This document shows, in pieces, positions 15,510-23,070 of a DNA stretch of 39,713 nucleotides. The DNA lies in NCBI GenBank assembly GCA_050730675.1, contig JBOHNM010000015.1:1-39713 (forward strand), given 5' to 3'. The position numbers and the translations under genes are program-made. The notes under the pieces are model-generated. The model was not told the origin of the DNA. It searched no databases and saw nothing but the letters and a program-made list of their open reading frames with translations. The stretch is from JBOHNM01 sp050730675 (lineage in GTDB: Bacteria > Planctomycetota > Phycisphaerae > Phycisphaerales > UBA1924). Each line of letters starts with the position of its first letter. Position 1 is the first letter of the stretch.

Positions 15510-18503
15510 ATGTCAACCGATCAGCCGGCCGACGTGGCCTCACTCATTCAGCGGTTCTTCCAGTCCCGGGCTCAGGGACGGCGAACGTCTATCGACGAGG
15601 TGCTGGTCGAGTCAGGCGTCCACCCCGATCCCCGCCTCCGTACAAGACTCATCTCCGACATTTCGGAACGCCTTCGCGAGGGCAAGGACGATTGGCGGGG
15701 GGAATATCCAACCGATTCGGGACTTCCGGTGCTTCCCGACATACCGGGCTACGACCTGATCGAGGAAATTGGCCGCGGCGGAATGGGCGTGGTGTACGAA
15801 GCCTATCAAAGGTCCACCTGTCGGCGAGTCGCTGTGAAGTTGATGTCAGCGCAGACCGCCGCGGACGACGCGGCACGACGACGGTTCGAGCGCGAAGTCG
15901 AACTGGTCGCGAGGCTCCAGCACCCCGGCATCGTCTCCGTGCTCGATTCGGGCGTGCACGCGGATCACCCATACTGCATTCAGGAGTTTGTCGACGGCGT
16001 GACGCTCGATGTCTTTCTTGCGACAGTCGATGGTTCCGCGGATCGGGTCGAGGCACGCCGGCTGGACACTACCCTGCGGCTGCTCATCGACATTTGCGAT
16101 GCGGTTGAGTATGCCTACCAGCGCGGCGTCCTGCATCGAGACCTCAAACCGTCAAACATCCTCGTGGACCGCCGTAGCTCTCCCCGTATCGTGGACTTCG
16201 GCTTGGCGAGGGACATCGATCCGACCTCTTCGAAATGGCGGGATTACACGCTCTGGGCTCCGGGCGAGCTACTCGGCACGCTCGCGTATATGGCTCCGGA
16301 GCAGACGCGGGGCGCGCTCGGTGAAGTCAGCATCCGCAGCGACATCTATTCCCTCGGTGCGATTGGGTATGAAGCACTGACGCGTCGGCTTCCCTGCTCC
16401 ATCGAGGGAACTCTGCCGGAGTTCTTGCAGCGGCTTGAGCACCATGAACCACCGGCTCCGTCCTCAATCACCCGTGGGCTCTCGGCCGACATCGACGCGG
16501 TCGTCCTCCGGGCACTGGACAAGAACCCGTCACGGCGGTTTGCGTCCGCTGCCGAGTTCCGAGATGACTTGAAGCGGATCGTCTTGCACGAACCGGTTCA
16601 CTCTCGGCCTATTGGTCCTGTCGTGCGCACCGCACGTTGGGCCCGCCGTCGCCCAGCACATGCGGCGTTGCTGGTGACCCTGCTCAGCCTGGTGTCAGTG
16701 GTCGCGGGTATCAGCATCTGGATGGGGGTTCGCAGCGCAGCCACGGCTCAAGCCGTTGAACGCGACTTGCGCGACGTCGCCCAGTTTCAACAGCGATCCT
16801 TGTGGGTGGAGGCTGGAGCCTCGCTGGAACGAGCCAAAGGGCGCCTCGGTGATGGTGCTGCCGCCAATCTTCGCTTCCGCATTGATGAGGCAGCCCGAAA
16901 TCTCAGACTGGTAGCGCTCCTGGATGAGATTCGACTATCGCGTGCTGACTTTGTGAAGACTGACAATCCCGGCTCCGACGCGGACTCTGAGTACCGAGAA
17001 GCGTTCGCTGATCTCAATCTGACGGAGCCGCGGGTCGATACGGCGCTCATCTCTGAAACGATCCGCAACTCAACCGTGCGAGATCCCATCATCTCTGGGT
17101 TGATGGACTGGGCTTCCGCTACTTCCGATACCGCATTGAGCGAGCGCGTACAGGATGTTGTGCGCCGCGTGAATCCTGTTGCCTGGGAGGAGCATGTGCG
17201 CGATCCGGATGCATGGAGCACTCCGGCAGGTCTTGCAGAATGGATCCGCTCCGTTTCGCTCACGGGTCAGCCGGTGCACAAGCTGACTGCAATGAGCCAC
17301 AGGGTGGCTGACGCGGGAGGCGATGCTGTTGCGTTCCTCAAGAGAGTTCAAAGGGAGCACCCCGACGATTTGTGGGCAAACCTGGAGCTCAGCATTGCCC
17401 TTCGATCCAAGCCCGCTGAGGCAATCGGATTCGCTCGCGCCGCAGTGGCACTTCGGCCGAGTTCTGCGGTCGTGCACAACAATCTCGGGTTATTTCTCGC
17501 CGAGAGCGGGAAGATGGACGAGGCGGTAGGCTACTTTGAGGAAGCCGTTCGTCTGAACGATCATCCGGGTGGCCACATTAATCTTGGATATGTCGCGATC
17601 AAGCAGGGGAACCTCGCCACAGCGATTGAGCACTTTGAAAAGGCGTTGAAGAAGGGCGTGAAGAATCCGTTCCTCCACAATGGATATGGAATCGCTCTGA
17701 AGGCACAGGGCCGACTCGATGACGCGATTGGTCAGTTCGAGAGAGCGCTCGCCATTGATCCGAAGCTGCCCGTAGTACACTGCAACCTCGCCCAGAGCCT
17801 GATCGATGCTGGCCGGGTCGATGAAGCGATTGATCACTACGAAGCCGCCACTCGACTGGATTCGGCCGACATCGTCACTCAGGCGAAGCTCTGGGCCCTC
17901 CTGGCGCGGCAAGGACGGTTGGAGGATGCGCATGCAGGATGGCAACGCACCGTCGCGACCAATCCATCGCAGCACACGGCCTGGTTCGGCTATGCCGAAC
18001 TTTGCCTGTTCCTTGGACGCGAAGAGGAATACCGCACAGTGCGACAGGAATTGCTCGCGCGGTTCGGATCAACTTCTGATCCCGTCGTCGCTGAACGTAC
18101 AGGCCGTTCGTGCTTGCTCCTGCCCGCGACGGATGACGAACTGCTCCAAGCTGTGGAGCTCTGCGACCGGTCGATCGCCGACACGACATTTCGCGAGGCT
18201 GCAACTTATCGACCGTATTTTCTCTTTGCGAAGGGTCTCGCCGCTTATCGCCTGGGCCGGATCGACGAGACAATCACGCTCATGGAAGGCGACGCGTCCA
18301 CGGTGCTTGGGCCCGCTCCTCGTCTACTTCTCGCCATGGCACAGCAGCGAAAGGGGCTTCATGCCGAAGCTGTTCGATCGCTTGCCGCGGCCAACTCGTC
18401 CTTCAATTGGAGTACTGCACAGGCGACCGATCAGGAGAAGTGGATGTTCCACATCCTCCGGCGAGAGGCCGAGGCACTGATCGCGACTGGCTTCGACCAG
18501 TAG
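15510..18503 (+). CDS. Membrane Ser/Thr protein kinase with C-terminal TPR repeats
   Basis: A 997-residue PknB-type kinase. After an 80-residue N-terminal region the kinase domain has the Gly loop GRGGMGVVY (about 88-96), the lysine in VAVKLM, HRDLKPSN (about 209-216), DFGLA (229-233) and MAPEQ, so it should be active. A transmembrane helix spans about 387-407. The outer part ends in about five TPR units between roughly 650 and 850 (HNNLGLFLAESGKMDEAVGY and similar). GAGGAG lies before the ATG. It probably senses a protein partner through the TPRs and signals to the divergent ECF sigma factor. Confidence 0.95.
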   Translation: MSTDQPADVASLIQRFFQSRAQGRRTSIDEVLVESGVHPDPRLRTRLISDISERLREGKDDWRGEYPTDSGLPVLPDIPGYDLIEEIGRGGMGVVYEAYQRSTCRRVAVKLMSAQTAADDAARRRFEREVELVARLQHPGIVSVLDSGVHADHPYCIQEFVDGVTLDVFLATVDGSADRVEARRLDTTLRLLIDICDAVEYAYQRGVLHRDLKPSNILVDRRSSPRIVDFGLARDIDPTSSKWRDYTLWAPGELLGTLAYMAPEQTRGALGEVSIRSDIYSLGAIGYEALTRRLPCSIEGTLPEFLQRLEHHEPPAPSSITRGLSADIDAVVLRALDKNPSRRFASAAEFRDDLKRIVLHEPVHSRPIGPVVRTARWARRRPAHAALLVTLLSLVSVVAGISIWMGVRSAATAQAVERDLRDVAQFQQRSLWVEAGASLERAKGRLGDGAAANLRFRIDEAARNLRLVALLDEIRLSRADFVKTDNPGSDADSEYREAFADLNLTEPRVDTALISETIRNSTVRDPIISGLMDWASATSDTALSERVQDVVRRVNPVAWEEHVRDPDAWSTPAGLAEWIRSVSLTGQPVHKLTAMSHRVADAGGDAVAFLKRVQREHPDDLWANLELSIALRSKPAEAIGFARAAVALRPSSAVVHNNLGLFLAESGKMDEAVGYFEEAVRLNDHPGGHINLGYVAIKQGNLATAIEHFEKALKKGVKNPFLHNGYGIALKAQGRLDDAIGQFERALAIDPKLPVVHCNLAQSLIDAGRVDEAIDHYEAATRLDSADIVTQAKLWALLARQGRLEDAHAGWQRTVATNPSQHTAWFGYAELCLFLGREEEYRTVRQELLARFGSTSDPVVAERTGRSCLLLPATDDELLQAVELCDRSIADTTFREAATYRPYFLFAKGLAAYRLGRIDETITLMEGDASTVLGPAPRLLLAMAQQRKGLHAEAVRSLAAANSSFNWSTAQATDQEKWMFHILRREAEALIATGFDQ

Positions 18504-18836
18504 CTGAGGCACTTCTTCGGGGCGATGACCTCCATCGGCAATGAACCCGACGTCGTGGCCCTTTCGATGGTGGAGTTCGCGGGGTCAAATGCCGGTCCTT
18601 CATGGTCAGCCTGCTCGGTGCCGCGTTGCTGCTTCTTCCCGTACTGGCGCTGCATTGGTGGCTGCTTATCACGAGCGGTCTTTGATGAAGTCACGTACGC
18701 TGGTCGCGCCGCGGCATTGACATCAACGAAGCCCAGAGTTCAAATCCCGTCACCACTCACCCAAAAAACGACCAAAACGAGCACTTTGGTCGGAGTGATT
18801 GAACCGCGAAGTCTGCACGCAAACGGCTGTGCCACA
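18504..18836. other. Gap after the kinase gene
   Basis: No gene can be supported. It contains a tRNA T-arm-like word at 18738-18751 (GTTCAAATCCCGTC), matching the one near 3.17 kb, followed by an A-rich run. The open frames here lack ribosome sites and read into the recombinase remnant that follows. Confidence 0.55.
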
Positions 18837-18970
18837 AGCAGAAAGCCCCTCGATGTGCTCATCGAGGGGCTTTACTCTCAGTCAAATCGGGGTGACAGTA
18901 CACCAATAGAACTTTTCTTGGCAGGCGTTAGGGTGTGGCCAGTCGAGGTCCGCCGTCTGTGCGAGCCACA
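18837..18970 (+). pseudogene. Serine recombinase C-terminal remnant C
   Basis: The frame reads SRKPLDVLIEGLYSQSNRGD, then STPIELFLAGVRVWPVEVRR and LCEPQ. It matches remnant A residue by residue in RGD.TPIELFL.GVR and remnant B in RKP.D.L.EGL. The DNA also shares a hairpin (CCCCTCGATG/CATCGAGGGG) and the block CACCAATAGAACTTTTCTTG. Upstream sequence is no longer recombinase-like. The reading frame runs on towards the SRPBCC gene, whose own start is at 19046. Confidence 0.65.
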
Positions 18971-19045
18971 GGCCCATCACATGGGATCGTGTGCTTCCGC
19001 GTATTCTGGTATGCAAGCATCGACGCCTCGTGTCCGGAGGTTCCC

Positions 19046-19507
19046 ATGGGCTCAATCCCCCGCCCCGATCTTTCTGATCGACCGCTGCAAGTGACCTGTG
19101 AATACACGGTCAACGCCAAGCCAGAAGAAGTCTTCGCCGCCTGGACGAAACGCTTCGACATCTGGTTCGCCCAGGTCGGGACGCTTGCCATGGTGCCAGA
19201 GCCTGGGCTGCCATACTTTTTCTACAACCGGGACGACTGGGGCAGACATCCTCACTACGGCCGATTCCTCGACGTAAGAAAAGACGAGCTCATCGAAATG
19301 ACGTGGATGACGGGAAATGGGACCAGCGAGGGAACAGAAGGAGCCGAGACGGTCCTTCGGATTGAGCTTGTCCCCAAAGGCAGGGCTACCCAAGTCCGCT
19401 TGACCCACTCCGGTTTCGTCTCCAACAGATCTTGCGACGGACACCAGGAGAACTGGCCTCTCGCCCTCAAGATTTTGGACGAAGCCCTGTCGTCATCAAC
19501 CTCTTGA
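19046..19507 (+). CDS. SRPBCC/AHSA1-type protein
   Basis: A 153-residue protein of the START-like SRPBCC superfamily, close to the activator of Hsp90 ATPase (AHSA1) group used widely in bacteria as small ligand-binding proteins. Typical features are VTCEYTVNAKPEEVFAAWTK at the start, GRFLDVRKDELIEMTWM and the ending TQVRLTHSGFVS...HQENWPLALKILDEAL. ATG 19046 is set by CGGAGG five bases upstream, although the frame is open further left over the recombinase remnant. Ligand unknown. It is the only gene between remnant C and the tRNA-Pro boundary. Confidence 0.85.
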   Translation: MGSIPRPDLSDRPLQVTCEYTVNAKPEEVFAAWTKRFDIWFAQVGTLAMVPEPGLPYFFYNRDDWGRHPHYGRFLDVRKDELIEMTWMTGNGTSEGTEGAETVLRIELVPKGRATQVRLTHSGFVSNRSCDGHQENWPLALKILDEALSSSTS

Positions 19508-19754
19508 GCTGCCTTTCGGGTCACACACGCTCCCACGTCGACGCGAGTGCTTCTGCGGCACCGCGACGATCACGCGGTGCGTCCGCGACAACGGCCACTA
19601 CTGCTGACATCTCCTGACGTGGCCGCACTTGAACAGGAATCCAAGTCGGAATCGGGACAGCCTCTTGCGAACTTCTCAGTGAAAGTTCAAACTCAGCCCG
19701 AAAACGCCAAGATGCAAGATGGCAGGACGCATTTGAACTAATCGCGTAAACACC

Positions 19755-19782
19755 GATGGCTTCGGCACTTGCCGAAGCCATC
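19755..19782 (-). terminator. Hairpin terminator downstream of tRNA-Pro
   Basis: A perfect 13-bp stem (GATGGCTTCGGCA with TGCCGAAGCCATC) lies 12 bases after the tRNA 3' end on the minus strand. The following T content is low, so termination strength is uncertain. The rest of 19508-19794 holds nothing I can call. Confidence 0.6.
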
Positions 19783-19794
19783 TGGTCCGCTGAA

Positions 19795-19836
19795 TCGGGG
19801 TGGCGGGATTTGAACCCACGACCTTTTGACCCCCAG
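19795..19836 (-). tRNA. 3' part of tRNA-Pro(GGG); left attachment site of the integrated element
   Basis: On the minus strand this gives the anticodon loop CTGGGGG (GGG, proline), the 3' anticodon-stem strand TCAAA, variable loop, T-arm GTGGG-TTCAAAT-CCCGC, acceptor strand CACCCCG and discriminator A at 19795. CCA is not encoded. The 5' half is absent: the bases before the loop cannot pair with TCAAA. The break falls in the anticodon loop, a common crossover point for tyrosine integrases, so this is the duplicated 3' end left when an element integrated. An intact tRNA-Pro is expected at the element's other end, to the right of the window. Confidence 0.8.
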
Positions 19837-19943
19837 TTTTGGGCGGGGATCGGCGTGGTGTGCTGTGGGGCGCGCGGGTTTTGGGTGTGAGTTCGGCACG
19901 GGGACGGGTGTGATTGGGTGCGTGGTGTAGTGTGATGTTGCGG

Positions 19944-20162
19944 TCATGCGCCGAGCCAGGTGAGCACTGTGCTGATGGCGGCAGCGATGAAATACAGGGC
20001 CGTGAGCGCCCCGAAGATCACGGCGCCGGGCCAGCAGAAGAACAGGCAGAGGACCGTGCACAGCGCCAGCACGCACCACACCAGCCAGATCGGCACCAGG
20101 TGGCTGGGGCGCTTCACCCTCACGATGATCACGGGGGCCTGGTTGGCGTAGGGGTCGCTCAT
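19944..20162 (-). CDS. Small two-helix membrane protein
   Basis: A 72-residue protein with a short hydrophilic start (MSDPYANQAPVIIVRVKRPS) and a hydrophobic core of two transmembrane segments (LVPIWLVWCVLALCTVLCLF and GAVIFGALTALYFIAAAIST). The ATG overlaps the stop of the next small gene as ATGA; a start three codons upstream is possible. It is the last gene of the leftward operon that begins with the HTH regulator. Function is unknown. Small membrane proteins at this place in temperate elements can be exclusion or superinfection proteins, but nothing here shows that. Confidence 0.65.
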   Translation of the reverse strand: MSDPYANQAPVIIVRVKRPSHLVPIWLVWCVLALCTVLCLFFCWPGAVIFGALTALYFIAAAISTVLTWLGA

Positions 20163-20362
20163 CGGTTCCATATCGGCATCTGTTCAATCGGTGTCGCCAC
20201 GTTGTTCTTCCACCAGATGCGCGAAATGGTGTACAGAACGCCGACCGTGATGAGGTTGCCGATCACAATCGCGGTGATCAGCGACTTCATGAAGCCTTCC
20301 GGGAACTTTGGGCGGGTGGGGTCGGGCCCCGGCTTGCCCATGCTGGCGGGGTAGCGGCTCAT
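20159..20362 (-). CDS. Small single-helix membrane protein
   Basis: A 67-residue protein: 25 mainly polar residues rich in Pro and Lys, then one transmembrane helix (SLITAIVIGNLITVGVLYTI) and a short basic/aromatic tail. The ATG at 20362 overlaps the stop of the HTH regulator gene (ATGA) and its own stop overlaps the next start in the same way, so all three genes are translationally coupled. I do not recognise the family. Confidence 0.65.
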   Translation of the reverse strand: MSRYPASMGKPGPDPTRPKFPEGFMKSLITAIVIGNLITVGVLYTISRIWWKNNVATPIEQMPIWNR

Positions 20363-21114
20363 CGGCCACCCCCCGTGGTGCGGATCTTGGCGGAGTTGGG
20401 CTGGAGTGTTGGGCCCTTGGCGGACTTCAGTGGCACATTGGTGGGTGTGATCTCGGTGACTTTGGCATCCCCGTAGTCGGTCGCCTTGGCGACTGCTCGC
20501 GCCCCGTCCAGGTCCTGCGGCATGATCCGCGGCGGCAGGTTCTGCCCCCAGTCGTCCGCCATGACGATCAGGCCGTTGATCACCATATCCGTGCCTGCGT
20601 TCTCGATCAGGTGGTCCAGCCACCGGTGCGCCGTAGCGGCGAGGCTCTCCGGTGTCTGGCGGTGTTGCTCGAGCATCTCGCGCAGCCGGCCCCGGGCGAG
20701 CGGAGAAAGGCTCACGGTCGCGCCGTCGATGCGCGGTCCCAGCGGTCTGTAGCCGGACGGCGCCGCGGGCACGGTTTTGTGCCGAGCCCATGCGCGTTCG
20801 GTCACGCCGGTGGCCTTGAGGTAGCGCTCGAGGTCGTCGCCGAGCATCGGGCGTTCGTCGTCCAGCGCGACCAGCACCTGCATCGCGGTCCGCTGGGACC
20901 AGGTGCAGGCTTCCTTGGCTTCGGCCTGCTGGATGGTTTGTTCTGACCGCTGCGAGCGCTCGGCAAGCTGGCGCTGGGTCCAGCCGCGGTGATCCCGCAG
21001 CTGCTGAAGGAATGCGCCGAAGTGCTCTTCCGCCTTCTTCACGGGAGCATTGAACACCCCCGGCCCCGCATTTGAGGCCGACCCACCCGCAAACTTATCC
21101 ACATTGTGAGACAT
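20359..21114 (-). CDS. XRE-type HTH transcriptional regulator
   Basis: A 251-residue protein with a helix-turn-helix at about 45-66 (TQRQLAERSQRSEQTIQQAE), the usual Cro/cI family style. A larger C-terminal region follows (REMLEQHRQTPESLAATAHR, DHLIENAGTDMVINGLIVMAD) that probably serves for dimerisation or ligand sensing. It is divergent from the long rightward run of element genes and is placed as a master repressor would be. Tandem TTAGCCCAA words just upstream are candidate operators. It has no RecA-cleavage/peptidase motif, so it is not a LexA-like cI. Confidence 0.8.
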   Translation of the reverse strand: MSHNVDKFAGGSASNAGPGVFNAPVKKAEEHFGAFLQQLRDHRGWTQRQLAERSQRSEQTIQQAEAKEACTWSQRTAMQVLVALDDERPMLGDDLERYLKATGVTERAWARHKTVPAAPSGYRPLGPRIDGATVSLSPLARGRLREMLEQHRQTPESLAATAHRWLDHLIENAGTDMVINGLIVMADDWGQNLPPRIMPQDLDGARAVAKATDYGDAKVTEITPTNVPLKSAKGPTLQPNSAKIRTTGGGR

Positions 21115-21124
21115 TGTTGAACTC

Positions 21125-21144
21125 TGGGCTAAATTGGGCTAATC
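21125..21144. promoter_or_regulatory. Tandem direct repeat, candidate operator
   Basis: TGGGCTAAAT is followed at once by TGGGCTAATC, about 10 bases upstream of the regulator ATG on the other strand. The 10-bp spacing equals one helical turn, and the site lies between the divergent regulator and the rightward genes. Binding by the XRE regulator is inferred. The remaining 21145-21338 holds no clear gene. Confidence 0.45.
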
Positions 21145-21338
21145 TGTGCCTACTGGCCGATGAGGCTGGTCGGTCAGGAATCGCCCGGGTGTCGGCCCTC
21201 TACGCGTTGGGCCGCCTGCCCGAAGCTGGCGGACTGGCGGGAAAGGTGCGGCCGAAAGGGCGCGCCCGACCTTTGCGGGACCCGGCGCGGGGACCGTCTT
21301 TGCATTGCACACACCTGGCACTTCGGGAGCACAGGCAC

Positions 21339-22508
21339 GTGAACCACCTTCAGGCACCACCGACCCCACCGCCCGGCATCGTCATGGCCGGGCCCGTGCA
21401 GCTGTGCGTCGGCGGCGGAACCGTTCAATTCACCACGCTGGACGAGGCCGCCAAGCATGCCCACACGTGGTACGCCCAGATCACCGAGCGGAGCCGGGCC
21501 GAGGTGCTGGCCCGCACCGAGTTCGGCCGGATGTGCCGCGGGCTCAAGGCCCACCTGGGACACGGCCGGTGGCTGGGGTTCTGTGATGCCCAGGGATGGC
21601 ACCCCAAGACGGTGCAGAACGCGGTCGCCCTCGCGGAGAAGGCCGACGCTGGGATCATCGACCCCGCCGCGCAGACGAGTCTGCACCGCGCGGAGATTGC
21701 CGCGGGCATCCGCAGCCAAGCAAATACGATCGTCCGTTCGCTTTTGGGAACGCCGCCGCACGCCACCGATGGCGTTCCGTGGCGTGCGGCAAATACGAAC
21801 GACCGTTCGTATTTGGATGTTCCACGCGGAACCCTGCCGCCACCCGGATCTCGCTACGGCGCTGAGCAGTTCATTTATGACGCGTGGCCGCAGCGGGTGC
21901 GGGATGAATTCCACGCCGAGAACGAGCGGCTGAGCCTGCAGCACGCCGGGTCGTGGGACCCCAAGGGCTACCTGGGGAGCCAGCCCGAGTGGATGTGCAA
22001 CGACCCCGAGCATCGGGCGTGGCTGGACCTGGGGCACCGCGGGTATTGGCCCAAGCCCACGGTTGTGCCGGTGACGGCGGAAGAGATCGCGGCCGAGGTG
22101 AAGGCGTTGGGCGATGACGGCGAGAACAAAGGGCCCTCGGCGGCGGTGACGCTTGCAGGTGAACCCGCCGCCGAGGAATCCCCTTGCAGAGAAAGCGATG
22201 AGGGCGAGCCGGTCGCGGTGCCGGGCGATGCTGAATTGGAAGTGGCCCGGTTCGGTGGCACGCTGATCAAGGCGCCGCCGGCGGTGATCCGCGAGATTGA
22301 GGACGCGCAGGAGCAGCTGACGCTGACCGGGCTGTTCGCCGAGGCCGAGAGCCGGCTGGAGCGGACGCTGGAACGCGTGCGGCACGGCGACGTGAGCGAG
22401 GACCAGGCACGGCGGATCGTCAGCTTTGTGGACGGGGTGCTGGCCGAGGGTGCGGGGCCGGACCCGCTCACGGCGTTCGGGGCTCGTAGCGAAAGGGGGG
22501 CAGTCTGA
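21339..22508 (+). CDS. Phage-type hypothetical protein with in-frame palindromes
   Basis: A 389-residue unrecognised protein starting at GTG 21339 (GGGAG upstream); ATG 21384 is an alternative. The N-terminal region (TLDEAAKHAHTWYAQITERSRAEVLARTEFGR, GRWLGFCDAQGWHPKTVQNAVALA) looks helical and could hold a helix-turn-helix like those of phage DUF3102-type proteins. Residues about 127-160 are encoded by a palindromic block (21721-21815) giving ANTIVRSLL and ANTNDRSYL. The C-terminal third contains a coiled coil (IREIEDAQEQLTLTGLFAEAESRLERTLERV). It is the first gene rightward of the regulator, an early position. The stop abuts the next ATG. Confidence 0.7.
   Translation: MNHLQAPPTPPPGIVMAGPVQLCVGGGTVQFTTLDEAAKHAHTWYAQITERSRAEVLARTEFGRMCRGLKAHLGHGRWLGFCDAQGWHPKTVQNAVALAEKADAGIIDPAAQTSLHRAEIAAGIRSQANTIVRSLLGTPPHATDGVPWRAANTNDRSYLDVPRGTLPPPGSRYGAEQFIYDAWPQRVRDEFHAENERLSLQHAGSWDPKGYLGSQPEWMCNDPEHRAWLDLGHRGYWPKPTVVPVTAEEIAAEVKALGDDGENKGPSAAVTLAGEPAAEESPCRESDEGEPVAVPGDAELEVARFGGTLIKAPPAVIREIEDAQEQLTLTGLFAEAESRLERTLERVRHGDVSEDQARRIVSFVDGVLAEGAGPDPLTAFGARSERGAV
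21721..21815. repeat. Palindrome cluster inside a coding region
   Basis: Three inverted repeats lie in a row: an imperfect one at 21721-21746, a perfect 12-bp stem with a 12-base loop at 21755-21790, and a perfect 12-bp stem with a 2-base loop at 21790-21815. The outer two share the word CAAATACGA.CG.CCGTTCG and are near copies. The reading frame stays open through the whole block. Confidence 0.8.
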
Positions 22509-22955
22509 ATGCCCACCCGCAAACCCATCCATGACCAGACCGAGGGCCCCATGCTCAGCCGCGAGCGGGTGGCCGAGATCCTGTACCCCGGCCGCACCAT
22601 GAGCCGCTGGTGGTGGCACCGCCTGACGCACAAGGGCGTGGGCGGCAAGGGCAAGCCGCGGGTGAAGCTCGGCTACCTGGACCTGCCCGGCCGCCAGGCG
22701 TGCACCATCGACCAGCTCTACGCGTTTGTCGCGGCCCTGCAGGGGCCCGAGGCGGCCCGGCGGATCCGCCACGCGTGCGCCGAGGCGGCGCCGCGGCACG
22801 AGAAAAGTGGGCGACGGGTGCGGCGGGATGCCGGAGAAGGCACGGCACTGGGCACTGGAAAGACAACCCGGCGGCCGGACGCCGCCGGCAATGGGCACGG
22901 ACGCTGTGGACGGAACGGGGCGAAGGTCAGGCCCCGGCCGGCTACCCCCGCGTGA
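22509..22955 (+). CDS. Small phage-type hypothetical protein
   Basis: A 148-residue protein starting directly after the stop of the previous gene. Residues 1-95 look real: LSRERVAEILYPGRTMSRWWWHRL, DLPGRQACTIDQLYAFVAALQGPEAARRIRHAC. This resembles a helix-turn-helix or excisionase-like DNA-binding region, although I cannot name the family. The last 50 residues are low-complexity and basic and include a copy of the GGCACTGGGCACTGG repeat, so the original C-terminus may have been replaced. The stop codon lies in the stem of a terminator. Confidence 0.55.
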   Translation: MPTRKPIHDQTEGPMLSRERVAEILYPGRTMSRWWWHRLTHKGVGGKGKPRVKLGYLDLPGRQACTIDQLYAFVAALQGPEAARRIRHACAEAAPRHEKSGRRVRRDAGEGTALGTGKTTRRPDAAGNGHGRCGRNGAKVRPRPATPA

Positions 22956-22984
22956 TGCGTTGACGGCGCATCCGCAGGGTTTTT
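22947..22984 (+). terminator. Rho-independent terminator
   Basis: GATGCG and CGCATC (22954-22959, 22967-22972), extended by GCG/CGC and CCC/GGG with one bulge on each side, are followed by TTTTT at 22980-22984. It closes the first rightward transcription unit. Confidence 0.65.
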
Positions 22985-23070
22985 GAATCTGAATGTTCGC
23001 CGGCCCTTCGCGGGCGCACTTGTGGTGCGCTTTCGCGGCGGGGTATCGGCTTGCCCCTGGAGGCTTGGTC

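Noticed and set aside
3271..18883. Minus-strand hairpins CCCCTCGATG/CATCGAGGGG as terminators
   Set aside because: They fall in the codons for the conserved recombinase tail (KPLDVLIEG). The pairing follows from the codons and the positions do not follow genes on the minus strand consistently.
3271..18935. Repeats ending in GCGTTAGGG looked like integron attC sites
   Set aside because: The GTTAGGG end resembles an attC core, but no matching RYYYAAC core is found at the other end. The repeats are better explained as the coding tails of serine recombinases, and no IntI gene is present.
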